Shown here in pieces: positions 39,226 to 53,199 of a stretch of DNA of 64,000 bases; position 1 is the first letter of the stretch, and each line of letters begins with the position of its first letter. Position numbers and translations under genes: made by a program. The stretch is from positions 1,255,190 to 1,319,189 of the forward strand of contig JAIUJO010000086.1 in NCBI GenBank assembly GCA_023846275.1. Reading direction: 5' to 3'. This DNA comes from Vanilla planifolia. Taxonomy: Eukaryota > Streptophyta > Magnoliopsida > Asparagales > Orchidaceae. The notes beneath the pieces are model-generated. The model saw only the letters and a list, made by a program, of their open reading frames with translations, was not told where the DNA came from and made no database searches.

Positions 39226-40790
39226 AAGCTATTATATTACATAATGATTGAGAACTTATATCAAACTTTTGCAAAGGTCACGTGAGGCATTTTGACATGC
39301 TCGTAATGTTTAGCACCACATTCCAGGCTAAAAATAAAAGCCAATGAAAGAGAATATTTGAACCACTTAAGAATATGTTAAGCATAAGAAAATTAGATTT
39401 TTGAGGCAACTAGAATAAGTACTTTACTTTTAGTTAATTTTCTTATAATAATAATTTTTAGTCTAGCATAGAGATCACACCTTACATTTCATTATATAAT
39501 AGGATGTGCTAGTTATTGCTATACTAGTACAAATAGATGAATATTACCCTTCTCGATATAAATGTGATTTTAGAAACCATTATGGAGATCCCTATCATCA
39601 AAACATGAATTAAAAAAAATAGATTTACTCTAAGGTAAATTTAATAAAAAAATTATAAAAGTGGAATTTTGGGAAGAAGATCATGTGTTCTTAAATGCAA
39701 GCTCAATTAAATTCATTATAGTGCTTAGAAAGTAAGGATAAGTATAGACAAGGTACTTTGTACCTTTTTAGATTATTGAAACAAATTGTTATATTTTTTT
39801 CATGATTGTTTTGTCATTACCATTGCCAATAGTACATTATGTATTTTTTTTCTCATAATAACATTTTTTTCAAAACTACTTATATATATAAATATGTTGA
39901 AAGAAAGATGGTGTTGAATCCTAAATTACTTCATGATGAAAGTCCAACGGTGTTCTTAATAATGGAAAGCAAGAAAATAAGGAAGAAAAGCATCTCATCG
40001 TTAATGTATAAAAGACAAGTTATACTAACTAGTAGCTACTTGGGAAGTATGCGAAGAGATGCATTGTGGACATCCCAACAATTTTTGGATTAATGTTTAA
40101 ATTCATATATGGATGGAAGTTTACAAAATATGTAGAATAATTTATGATTTATTTATTATTTTTTAAATAAATGTCATGCATTTCAAAATTATTATTTGAC
40201 ATCATGAAATGGTATTTACATATGGATATTTTGTATAAAACCACAAAGACAACCATTTGAATGAACTAGAAATATGGGTGAGAAGTCCAATATGGTAGAA
40301 CAAATGAAAAGGAATCCTAAATGATAATTCCACTTTAATCGAAAGTGGATTTCAAAAAAGAAAATAGAAAAACTTATTAAAATAACATTAACTTAATTAT
40401 CACACAATTGTTATGGAAAAATAATAAAAGCACTAAATGATGTTTGAAATATATGAATTTTTAACTTAAATAAATAGCCCTTGGAGTAGTTTTTATGAAA
40501 TTAGTCAAAACATTTTGGGAAGTCATTTGTAATAGAAAAAGCAAGAAATTAAATCTTTAGAAGGTTTTATCTCAAGGGATTTCTAACAAAAAAATATATG
40601 TACAAAAAGTGGAGAATTGTAAAGTAGGAATGCAACTAATAACAAATATATTCTAGTTGGGAGTGAAATGGAAAACTATTGTAAAGGATAGGAAGAAATA
40701 GACAAATCAAATTATTGTAAAAGTTCCTTTGAGGAAGTTGAAGGAATAACTTCCATGAAGTGATTATAGGAAGCTTTTATTATGGAAGAA
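39225..40790. other. Unassigned AT-rich DNA
   Basis: No recognised gene or element was found. An 84-codon frame at 39,839-40,093 (plus) shows no similarity I know and no supporting context, and is treated as chance. A purine-rich plus-strand stretch, 40,490-40,800, resembles LTR-type sequence but could not be assigned. Confidence 0.45.
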
Positions 40791-41440
40791 AAAAGATTTT
40801 CCTCTTAAACATTGATTTAATTTTGAAACAAATTTAATAATGATTGGAGTCAATATGTATGTCACTTAAGACATTTAATATTCTAAAGTGTACATTCACT
40901 AGAAAAGTACATTTTAAGCCAATTTTATGATGAGAAAGCATTGAGATAGATGAGACTTATTAATGGTAGTGGATACCAAATGATCCCATAAATGGATGGA
41001 ATGGTCCAAAAATTTTATAAAAGGTAGACAATGTTGCTGTCCAATTATAGTCGATAATTTTATGATCCTTTCATAAAGTATTTAATTGTTTTATGTATTA
41101 TTTTGTTTGATGATAAAAATCCTTTTCTAAGAAAGATGGTGAGTCTCACAATGATAGATTTAACATTGAAAGTAATTTAATAATAATCCAAGTCAATATG
41201 AATATCACATAAGACATTATTAATTTAAATTATACCTTCTCTAATGGAGTACATTCTAAAAAGAGTTTTGGAATGATAAAGCAATGAAATCGATGAGATC
41301 TATTATTGGAAGTAAATAAAAAATGATCCCATGAATGAATGGGGACAATCTCACTATGAAATAATAATCAATAATTTGATGATTATTTCATGTAGTATTG
41401 GATGGGTTATTATGTTGACTCTTAATCATAGTATTTTATT
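40790..41440 (+). repeat. Direct tandem duplication of about 330 bp
   Basis: Unit 1 (about 40,790-41,125) and unit 2 (about 41,130-41,440) align in the same direction. Shared blocks are ATTTAATAATGATT..GTCAATATG, CACATAAGACATT-like, GAGATAGATGAGA-like, AATGATCCCAT..ATGG and TCGATAATTTTATGAT-like. The pair lies almost on the axis of the giant inverted duplication. No coding is visible. Confidence 0.75.
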
Positions 41441-44400
41441 TGATGTCAACAAGCCCTAAGAATTACTAATAAAATTATTGGAGTGAATTTTTAAATTTTA
41501 GATAATTAATGCTCAAATTTTATGGAGAATCTAAAAACAAAGTGAGGCTAAGGTGAAATCTCATTAAGATAATCTTGATTCCAGTTACAAATTCAAAAAC
41601 AAATATGTTTTTAATTTAATTTTTGATATCTTTAATTTAGTTTTTATTAGAATGTTAAGTTTTATTACAATAATTCATACAAGATATAAATTTTTTTTTT
41701 ATTTAAATTAATTATTTTAGAAAATTATCATTATTATAAAATCTTGATCTTATCTTTATTTTGCAAATAACTATTTTATTCTTAATCATATGTTTGGAAA
41801 TCATCTTTCAATAACTTATTACAAAAGTATATTTTAATTTTAATAATTTCTTAGTAAAAAATTAATTAAAATAATGAAAAAGGAAAAACATATTTCTAAA
41901 TAGAAAAAAAAGTCTCAAGTTAGCACACAATGCCAAAATTTATTTTGATGCACTTCAGGAAAATGACTCCCAAAATTATTGAACAATTTTAGTTTGATTC
42001 ATAACTAAAGAATTTGAACATAACTCATTTTTGGAGTGGATAGAAGCCCCAAAAAATATACAAAATGCATAATGTATGAAAACTCACATAAAGCAAAAAT
42101 AATCCATCATTTATTTAAGGTGGCTCTATGATTTGTACAAGTTTCACACAAATCTAATCAAAATTGACAAAATGATTTCTACCATCCAACTGCAAAATTA
42201 CATTGTATAATAATTTTAATGTCAACTACCACTTTAAAATACTTATTTTAATCCCCCAGTCAGTCACGTAATTTCATGAACACCAAGTGGACGTTTTATT
42301 TTCTTGTATGAACTAAATCTAGCTATCAAATCACAATTCAAATCGAAAGCTCCAAATCAAAACATAATTCCTAAATAATGTTGATTCAATCCTATCAATG
42401 GCATTTTGATCGATTGGCTCCAATGAAATGGCTCTTTTACTCAATGCTTCAAACCGTTGGGTTTTTTATAATTTATTAGTTCAAATTGTATGATGTTCCT
42501 TTTAATTGGTTACTTTAGAAAGCATTTCTAGTCATTAAAAAATTCCTATAAATAGGTGAATTATTGATGAAATTTAATTAAAAAAATATTTTATGTACTC
42601 TAAAAATACTTTTTAAGTCACAACATTCAAGTCATTTGCAGTCGATGTTCATTAGTGCTTCCTAATGCTGCATCATTCACTGACCAAACAAATAATGTCT
42701 ATTTTCTTCTCAAATAAGCTAAGTTCTTAATTTTTTCTATTTCTAATTTATTTAAATAAAATACTTGTGTTTCATTAAGCTTTCATCATGTTTAAGATCT
42801 TTTTTATTAATTTTAGTTTTTGTGTCACAAAATATTTTATTATATTACTAATTATTTTTGTTGAAATGTCATAGTAACCTATTTTTTTATTTAATTATAA
42901 AGATTTAGCCTACACATCTTTTGGCAAAATGATTTATATTAGTTATGTTTTTTTCTTTGTTTTAGTCTAGGGAAGATATAAGCTTGATTTTAAGTCAAGT
43001 TACCTAAGAATTGTTTATATATATTTTAAATTTTTGTTGATTTATTTCCATAATTTTTTTAAAAACTTTTTATTAAAGGAAGGTTAATGTGTTTCCAATC
43101 CAATTAACATTTACTAAAAATCACTTTTAAATTTGTTCTTAAGTTTATTAGCAAAATTGCTTCAAAGAATTTTTTTAAATATTCTTTTAGGATCAAAATA
43201 TTTTATTCTTAATAATGTGCCTTCATCTAATGAACTCTTGTTAACCACACTTCAATTAGTGCATGAGAAACATAACATTTTAGTAAGAAAAAAATGTTTA
43301 TTTGATCCATAACTAAACTAATGTTTTACAAAGTCTAGGTAAAGGTGCATCTTCCAATAGACCACCACACTTTTGTGACAACTCTTATCTTTGTTGGAAG
43401 TTTAGCTTGGCATCTTATTTAAAATTTGTTAATAAAGAAATATAAGTACTAATAAAAACTCCTTTTGATTTTTTCAATAAAAAACACAAGATTTTTTTAT
43501 ACATAAATGTTTAGCAAAATAATTTAAAAAGAAAAACACAACATATAATTAAGTGATAGAGTCATTATAAGTATTTTATATTATTGATGTAAGATAAATT
43601 AAGACTCCTACCAGGGTCTAAATTGGGTCCTACAATACTAAAGATTTTTGACTGATTATTCAAATATAGAAAAAGATATTATGTACTAAATTAGATTAAA
43701 TATTATGTATGACATTTTAGATCTGTTAAAAGATTAGCATTAAAAAATTATGTGAATAATTAAGTTGAGTAAAATGTAATACTTTAAGCATTAAGCACCA
43801 AATCCCACAAAACAAATATTTTTCATATTCAATTTCATACATATAAAATAAAGAATTTAAGATAAACTCTATATGGAGTAGTTCAATAGTAAAACATAAT
43901 TCTAACTATAGATTACTATCTAGAAAGTTACTAAAAGGGTATAACTTTTTGGCAATGATGTCTTGTAGTTCTTTAGGCATTGTCATTTGGAGCACCAAAG
44001 TGGTAAAAGCGTGACGTAGCAATGATTTGGTTAATCGGAACGTTTACAGTATTAGTGATGCAATAATTTATTTAGTTATTGACACTCCTGATGGAAAGTC
44101 TATCACTTTGATCCATGTTTCACTAGCTTTCATATGTACCAATGATTATCTTTCTTTTGATTGCTTAATCCTTTCGTGTGTGGATGTGTGTATTTATTCT
44201 TCTCTTTTAGGTTCCTTATCTTCACTTTTTTCGGGCCATGATGAATGCACTTTAAGGATTGGCTAAGTTCTCATCCTCTTAGCATTTGTTTTTGAAAAAA
44301 AATGTCGCTAAAGCCTATACTAATATCATGTCATGAATGTTCATACAAATAATCAAGCAATAAAAGTAGAAGAAAACATTTAAGGAGGGACATGCCTTAG

Positions 44401-47400
44401 TTTCGCAAAAAACAATATTTAACATAAAGTTCGCAACTTAATCCATAATAGTGCTCCCTTAATGGTAAATATGGGAAAACTTTAAATTGTGTAAGAAGTC
44501 ATAAAAAATAGACTCATATTAAAATTTGTCCATTTGGGGGTACATTTTGTAGTGCTAGTGAGCTATTGTAGCTACGTAGGAGTGAATCCCAATGTCAACA
44601 CCTACGCTGTGAGGAATTTGTGAGGTATTAGACGAATTGTAAAATAAAAAACATATTTTTTCCATCTTAATGTACTAATACACACAAAATAGTTTATAAC
44701 ATAGATATGCTCATTGTTGACCTTCATCTAGCCATGATGGGGGCAAACATATATTGTGAAACAACTTGTACCCCATGTAGGCAGTGGTTGCTATGAGAGG
44801 ACCTTATAGGAAAATTCCTACACTACAAAGCGTCCGGGGATGATTTTGATCATGGAAATAGATGAGAGTCTCAACTTCATGTGTAGTTTGTTATTCCAAA
44901 TTAATTATATATGACAGAGTGTAGTAGCAGCACCATTAATTAAATCTTCTATTTCTATTTCCTTGTTGTTGATCTACATCTAAGCCAATAGATTCTAAAG
45001 TTATTAAGTAGAATCCAATATGTAAGCACTTTTATAATTTGGTAGTCATCAAAGAAAAAAATTGAAAACTTGTTGTGAATATGTATAGAACAATAAAATA
45101 TTATAATGCTTTCATCTGAGGATAGTGACATGGTAACATGATAGTATTTGTTCCCTTCATTGTAGCAAACATTTGGTGGGTACAAAAGATAATAGAATTC
45201 ATTAGATCAACATCCTTATCTTGCATTGAATCATGACTTCTATACCTCATTTACTAGGAAATCTTGATTCAAATTTAGATTAAAAAATCTTTAATGTAGA
45301 TATAAGACAATTGATTTTTGTCTATCCATGTATTGCAAATCTTGTGAGTGTCATTTAATCTTATTAACTCTATTAGTTTTGCAGAACTTTTATTTTCCTA
45401 ACGTAGTAAAAAAAAGCACAAATATTATGTTAATTCCACTATCCATTTCAACTTGAGGTTCAACCTTTACTTTCCCATGTCGAAGAGACAAATTAAAAAC
45501 ACTACAAATTTAAGTAATGCATGTTAAACAATTAAGGTTATCTAAGATATTTGGTATATATGACTATAAATGCTATTTATCTTTCCAATTGTCAACCTTA
45601 AATTTGTGAGTCACATGGTAGTGACTATTCTCCTTGCTTTTTTATGTATTCCTCCCTAGCAAACTTATTCTCAGCTCAAATAGACAGGCAAGCTATGCAA
45701 ACAAAAGCTTACTACTTTTACAAAACTACTGCACGAATGAAACTATTCAAATTAACTACAAAATATTGCATGTTCTTTGTGTGTGTGACTTGAAATCCAT
45801 CCTTATCTACTTGATCATAGACCAAAAAAATATACTAACAAACTAATGTATATTTTGCATGAGTTAAAAAAAATAAACTACTGAAGAGCTTGGTCGTTTA
45901 GTGATGCATGTCCAAAATGGTCCACAAAACTATCCCATCGAATCTGATAAACAAATAAAAGTACAATAGTTTTTTCAACTTATTTTTGAGTTAAGTTGGT
46001 AATTATCTTTCACATGTTCTGCATGGTGGCTTTTGATAGGTTTTGTAATAATATTTTTTTCCATTAACTATTTAAGATGGTTTTAGATTTTTTGCAAGAT
46101 CATAAAATCAATACTAAGCTTGATAAAGATTCACTTAGAGCATAACACCACATGATAGATAAGGTTTCTCTTAGTTGTCTATGTTGAGGTCAGACAACTT
46201 ATCTTATGATTATAATTGAGTTGAACTATGGAATTCTATTTTAATTTATTTAGTTTCCTAAACTCTTTATTTTAATATTAGTTTTAGTGGTTCACATAAG
46301 TTCCCCATGATATTGTCACCCTTATCAACATATTGTATGATTTTTTGTATGTTTTCCATAAGAATTGTATTTTAGTTAGTTTTTCTTTTGATTTTTTGTT
46401 TAGTATTATGGTCTATTTAAAGCTTTATTATGGAGTACAAAGAAGGATTATTTTATATTAGTATTCAACATTTAGAAATAATGTTTTCTTTATCTACATG
46501 AGTATACAACCGTAAGTTGTAATGTAGGTATTTTAGGTGATGATTTGATATCTAATTTATTATTTGAATTTGTCTCCACCAAGTTTTTCATACTTTCATC
46601 ACCACCTTCCATCAAAAGCCCTACTACAAAAATTTCTTCTAGCCATTCTAAATTAATAATATTTTGTTATTAAGGCCATTTGTCTTGTGGTTAGTCCTTT
46701 AAGTCCTAACCATCATAAATCATTGGACATTATATTATTCTCAAGTGGGCCACCCCAAAAAAAGGTTTTGGTTATGCCATCAAGTTTAATGAAAATCAGC
46801 ATTAGAACCATCGTGTCATTAAGAGTGTATAACTTGTTGGTCTTAAAGACAATATTAATCTTAACAATCCCTCCAATATGAAACAGAGGATTCAGTAGCC
46901 CGAACCACATTTTGTTCATCATTTTTTATATAATTTGTTTTAAATCTTCATGTTTAGAATTTCAAGTTAGAACTTCTATCCCATGAGACATTATTAATTG
47001 GCGTTATCTAAAACTTAAATGCCAAAAAATCATTTTTTTTCATAACTTTGACATTCCCTTATTAAAAATTAAAATATATTTGCAAAAATTTATTTATTTA
47101 TTTTTCTCATCTAATAAATTGATTATAAATTTCCTTATGGGCCGTTCTATTTTTTTCTCTAACTATTTGGTATGACTTGTCAAAGCAAAGTTGTTGATGT
47201 TGTCAACCAAAATTATCAACAATCTATTACAAACATGGAAGCGGGTAAGCGTCATGTTTCTAATTGCAATATAGACATTCTTGTTACACTCATGCCATTT
47301 TTTGTATATGTTTAATGTGCTTATCCATATTATTGAAAAGATATGTTTGCACCATTGTGAAGGATTCCAATCATATTTGACTAGTGTAAATACAAATTGA

Positions 47401-48915
47401 GTCCATTTAGTATAGGAGCTGAGATGCATTGTCTACACTCAAAATTGAATATTGTATTTATCTATTCTTCTTAGTTAAAAAATTTTCACAATACAATTAC
47501 ATAACAAGATGAACAATATTAATGGCAACCAATCCCAAATGGATGATAATATAATTGACATAGATCGTGTCGATCTATTGTGCATAATTCTTTAGTGACC
47601 CTCGATCTAATCTTAGTTTGCAAAGATAAATTTTTATGGAGATGGCTATGTTTTTTTTTACATAATGTTATAAATTGAAGCAGTGTTGCATCATGATAGC
47701 ATAGTAGTTTGATAATATTTACTTTGTTGTGTACATTTTTTTATCAATTTGTTGTTAAAGTTGTTCACCACACACAGCTATTTAACTTTTTGATGTTATG
47801 ATTTTCTATGCACATGAGTAGTAACGCTCAAAAATACAAGTGCTTATCTTATGAAAACAATATTTGTATTGTATAAAATATGTAGAAACCACAAATAGTT
47901 TGTTATACCCTCATGTAGATAGGAAACATATTCAACATTTTAGATGACTTGTTCTTTATGATCATAAGATGTATGGAAGCTATATTTTACCCACATTAAT
48001 AACAACTTTGTAGTTATTTATAATTGATTGACCATCATATATATGAGTTGAACGTTTTATTGTGGTTGATTTAGCTGAAGATATGACCACTTTATTCCTT
48101 TCATTGTATACTAAGCTCCATTGTATGGCTAGCAAACTATTTTCCTCACTTGCAACACACAATTTTCTAACTCCCATGATGTATTTCGTGTATCATGGAA
48201 TATACTAAACAACTTACTATGATCTATTGAAATGTATATATTGCTAAATTGTAATTAGTTGCATAATTGCAAACACCTAATTATGGCTATTATCTTTACT
48301 TCATTTATTATTTGATTTATTCAATTTGAAAAGATGCTAGACTACTTTCCTCTAAATGGTTCCTAGAAATTCCAACTACAATAACATTACAGTTGCCTCT
48401 TACATTCACACCAGTGATGGCTAACTACAACATTATTAGTAAAGGAAACCACGTCATTTCTTGCATTACTGTTGCTAATGTTTTTTCACATTGATTGATG
48501 ATTCCTTATATGACTTGTCTAACATCTTCCTATGAAGTTTTAATGGGGAGATAATAATATGTTCTTATGAAGTGGCAATCCTTTTTAATATTACATGTAA
48601 CATTCGTTTTGTTTGATTTTATTTTGCAAAGCTACTAACACTACTTGTTTTCTTAATATTCTATGATGTTAAAGTGGGTATCATGATTCTGACCCCCATA
48701 TTATTGATTTCATAACACTTTAGTTTGCCCTATTTTGTAATCAATTTCATAATTTTATTTATTTTATGCTTATTTATTTTAAATTATTTTAAAAAGTTAC
48801 CAAGGTCTATTTAGCATTTTTATAATCAATTAAACGTGATCAATTGAATCTTCTTTTCAAAATTGGGGTAACTTTTAAGGAAGTTAGAATTTAAGGTTTA
48901 TTAGGGTTTTCAAGA
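41440..48915. other. Right half of the spacer, unassigned decayed DNA
   Basis: No recognisable gene was found. At 42,545-42,556 a CCTATAAATAGG on the plus strand is followed by less A+T-rich sequence and could be an LTR or old promoter. The region 43,950-45,250 has the least repetitive composition here, with open frames of 76-79 codons on both strands, but no family was recognised. Frames of 69 codons (46,713-46,922, minus) and 88 codons (47,163-47,429, minus) also match nothing I know. No match to the left half of the spacer was seen. Confidence 0.45.
42545..42556 (+). promoter_or_regulatory. Isolated TATA-box-like sequence
   Basis: CCTATAAATAGG is a strong plant-type TATA box. Sequence upstream (41,930-42,540) and downstream (42,560-42,720) is less A+T rich than average, as in other LTRs of this window. 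No primer site, paired LTR or coding sequence was found, so an LTR origin is only a guess. Confidence 0.35.
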
Positions 48916-51230
48916 ATAGTATAAGTTATTCATTATCATCAATGCTAATAATAAAATCTTTAAAGGGTAGTTAGTGCTCCATAAATACAGTGTACATTTT
49001 AGATTTAGCTATTTTTATCACAAATAATTCCATATAAAATGTTGCTAAATTAAACATCATTAGTTAGTGACCATATACAACAATTCATTGAGATAGAACA
49101 CTTTGCATTCTTTGTGATCAAATATTTTACACGAACTTTGTTTTCAAGCTGATTTTACCAAAAACAAATCTTTCAAAGACATAATATAGATATAGAGTTA
49201 AATATTTCAAATGAGAAAATATGTTCATCATTTCTTTGTTCTCATATCCTTTCATATCTTGCCATTCATGTTATATAGATGTCAATTAGCTTTCACATGT
49301 GTTTTTAACTTTTTGGACACAAAAAGTAAATCAAATATTTAAATATTTTTAATTTTATCTATAGTTTCTAAAAAATAATTATTTTGATAATTAAATAACA
49401 AGTATGTTTTAAGGAAAAAAATATCAATTAAAAATAAATAATAAAACATTTTAATAATCTATGTATCATATATCAAAAAATAAGTTGACATAATCTTCAA
49501 AACTACTAAAATATATATATGTGAAAAAATAAAATTTTATAGAAAAATTGAAAAATTAAAATAATATGGAAAAATCAAGTATATAAAAAATATGTAAAAC
49601 ATATTGATGTTAGATTTTGCAAGAAGTTTATTTTACAAAATAATTAAACTAAAAGTGATTGATAGAATAACAAAAAATAATAAATGTTAAAAGATAAAAA
49701 TAAATACATAATTTTAAAAAATATTAGTAACATATGAAATAATGAGATATATTAGTTATTTAAAAATTGGGAAAAATTTATGTTATGCTAATTAACGACT
49801 CATCATGTTTAATATAGGTCATTACAAATAAAATAGGAAAAAGAATATTAATGCTTCAAATAGCATACAAAGGTGGTTTTTAACATTATCATGCTAATCC
49901 AAGGGCAAATATATTTTTTTACTATTAGTCCCTACTAATTCCAAAATATACTTGACAATTTTAGTAATGTAACTTAGCTTACTACCCAAAGATGCAATAG
50001 AGATGGTCAACATCCCCATGTTTAATTTTAGTAATGTAAACATCCCAATGTTTCATGCTTTACCTGATCACATGTTATTCGATAAAAGTTTAACCTTTCA
50101 GATTTTAATTAAACTATTTATAAACTTTTTGTTTTGTTAAATTTATCATGCTAGTCATAACAAAATTATTTTGTAATTGGGATAGTTTTTAACATTTCAA
50201 AAGAATTATATTATTAAGATGAATATCTCCATATCTTAAATTTATCTTTTTTATGCACTAAAGTTTGATAAGTTTTTATTTGTGAAGTCAACATTTATTT
50301 GCATTACTATTAAGGAAGCCTTTTTCATAAATGTACAAATTGACATTTAAAATATTTTATTTATTTTTAGTTTTTTTACTTATGATTTATATTTTCTAAC
50401 TTTTTTGTCATTCATATTTATATTAGTTTTATTTAAGGTATTATTTTCTAATATTTTATTATAGCAATTACTATTGTTTGAATTTATTATAATGCCTAAT
50501 GTATATACTATACAAAGAATTTATAAAATTTAAAAAATTATTTCAGTAAAAGTAATTTTATTTAACATGAAAGATTATTTATTTAAAATAGTACAATCTT
50601 TTCGTAATAGTACTATCTCACAATGGTTTTAATTATTTTGAATACTTCATTATAGTAAGAAATTTTCTTAATAATTTTCATGTTTTTAAAAAACTTTAGC
50701 ATTTTAATGGTTTACAAATTTGTTATTATTTGAATTTTTTGAGCTATGTTTTCAATTTAATTTTTTAATATTAAGTATCATAAAAGATATTTCATTTTGT
50801 TGTTTTCATTCCATTTCTTTAGAATTTTATGTTATATATTATTTTAACATTATTACCATGTTTATCATTTTTAAATTATGATTATATCTTTTATTAGAAA
50901 TATCAAAAAATTAAATAAGACCTTCAATATTGGATTTCCATAATCATTAATTTTTCTAGTAATTTGAAAGATTTAATAAACTAAAAACTTTGTTGTGATT
51001 ATAATATTAAAATTTTTTTAATACTTGATGCATATGTATTGATTATTCGAAACATTTTTCTACTTGACGTTTCAATTTATCATAAGTTTTATGATATTGA
51101 TATCTCTTAAATCATTAGACTATCAAGGGAACCATTTCATACATAATATGAAAAAATTTAAAATTTTAAATAGTGTTTTGCAAAAATGATTTTCTTAGTT
51201 GTGTAGTTTTATTTAAACTAAATCAATTTC
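48915..51230. other. AT-rich inner part of the right arm
   Basis: No gene is present. The stretch aligns with 30,105-31,930 and 33,130-33,310 of the left arm. One landmark is a GACCATCTCTATTG-type block, found in reverse at 49,995-50,010 and forward at 31,079-31,093. Confidence 0.65.
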
Positions 51231-53060
51231 GAATTTCTTGTCTAAAAAATATAATTTTCAAAATTTTGTTCCATTTTATAAATTTCTTTAAAAAATTTAT
51301 TTTATAATTTAAATATAATATAACATAAAAAATTCGTTATCATAAATTTCCAACATTAAACTTTTAGAGATTATTTTATATACGTATAACTCAAATTAGT
51401 AAATGAAGTCCAATGTATGTTGTACTTATAATCTAAACGATTAGAAGTTTTAATGTTGATCTAATAATACTTAGATCATACGAACATAAACGTTTTAATT
51501 TATATGAGTTTTCATGTAAATACTTTTGTAATTTAAATTATAGTTTGAAAGCTTCCTAACGTTTGTCCTAAAAAATATGTTTAGTAGGATCATTAGTAAG
51601 TTTTGTTAATTGACTTACATTATTAAATAAAGAAATATGAGCCCAAGCTTTAGGAAAGAAATATCCTTGTTTTGATGAGTAGGAAAAACATTTATGATAT
51701 ATTTCATAAGCTCGAATTTTAAAAGCATAGCAAAATAGTCATCTTATCAGTCAGTATAAATGTTATCTTATTTAAATCAATTCTTGCACCTAAACTCAAA
51801 TTATATCAATTATGTAATTATCTTAACGATTATTGTTAATTTTGTTAACATGATAACTTTTATTTCATTTGCTGTGATATCTCCTTTTTTAATATTTTTT
51901 ATCAATTAACTAGATATCTTATCAATTTTTGTAAAATTGGTAGCTAAATTTGTAGTTTGCAATAAATTGAAGTGTATAACCACTCAACTTTCCTTACAGT
52001 TTTGTTTATAAATATATTTTAGCAAGTGTGAAATGGAAGTGCTATAACATCTTTCAACACTTACTATTTCTCAAATTTTTGTATAGTAATGTTTTAAAGA
52101 GGAATTTAATGGATTCATCTTAATCATTTTTAAAGATTTAGGTTCATGCTTAGATTCTTTATAAAACAAATTAGCCAACCATATTTATCATATATTAAAT
52201 CTAAAATATTGCTACATCCTCTACAATATATGCCATCAGATCCATTTTGTATGATTGTCTATCTTACCCAAGGATTAATAAATATCTTATTGATCTTTTT
52301 ATCAATTCGTGCCAAAATATTTATAAATTTTTTTAGTTAAAAGTTCTATGTTATACTATCTTAAAGCAAATGTAGAAATATATTATCAAAATATTGGAGA
52401 AGATTAATATCATCAACAATCTTTTATTCCTGAATACATAATGTGGTAAAAAAATTTGGAATGGAATAAAATTTAGAGGTATATTTATAACTATGAAGAT
52501 TCTAAAACTTTGATTATAAGTAAAAAAATAATGAATACAAATGTGATTCCCAACTATCATTCTTAGACTTAATTAGTAATGGAGAAATGCATTTATTAAC
52601 CGTATTTTGATGAGAACAATGGGAATGATATGTAGCTATAGCAACTATAGCTCTTTATTACTTCTATTCGATAAAGTGTTTGTTATACTAAATATTTTTA
52701 GCCACATAATTATTGTATATTTAATTAAGTTATACAATCTCTTCTGAATTAAAATTTGAAATTTAAATATATTTTAGCATTCATTATAGATAAATTGAAT
52801 GTTTAATTTTTAAATTTTAAATTCTAAATTTGGAAGCATTGTGGAGTTGTAAGATTTAAATTGTAACACATAAACCTCGATTAGGCTTAATGTATCAAAA
52901 TGAGCAAATAAGTTTATCGTATTATTAACATTTTCTTTCATCCTTATTTCTATCATACCATTAATTCATGATAAGTTATGGACAGGATTCTTAAATATTA
53001 GGGGTTCATCGTTAAAGATAGAAGGATTAAAAGAAAATAGTTTATATATGATAAATTTTA
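51230..53060. other. Right-arm-only segment of about 1.8 kb, candidate insertion
   Basis: The left arm passes from the match of 53,277-53,330 (30,040-30,090) directly to the match of 51,220 (30,105), so this segment is present only here. It is A+T rich with two short open frames (52,146-52,340 plus, 52,351-52,560 minus) that resemble nothing I know. No terminal inverted repeats, LTRs or poly-A tail were recognised, and its ends are uncertain by about 100 bp. Confidence 0.45.
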
Positions 53061-53199
53061 GAATATCATAAGAAAAGATGAATATATTTGAAAGAATAAT
53101 CCATTACCATATCTTACATAGATTCTTAAATTGAAGGGGATTTATATAGATGATGAAAGTGATGTAATTAGATGGATTTTAATTTAAAATAATGAATTG

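Noticed and set aside
39839-40093. 84-codon plus-strand frame as a possible small gene
   Set aside because: Composition follows the local AT-rich background, no domain or signal is visible, and the surroundings carry repeat duplications.
46680-46925. Possible start of a Copia LTR on the minus strand (GGGATTGTTAAGATTAATAT-like)
   Set aside because: Only a short resemblance to conifer-type LTR starts. No second copy or primer site was found nearby.
47163-47429. Longest open frame on the minus strand (88 codons)
   Set aside because: No similarity to a family I know, no neighbouring exon-like frames or splice-site pattern. In 64 kb read six ways one frame of this size is expected by chance or from a decayed element.
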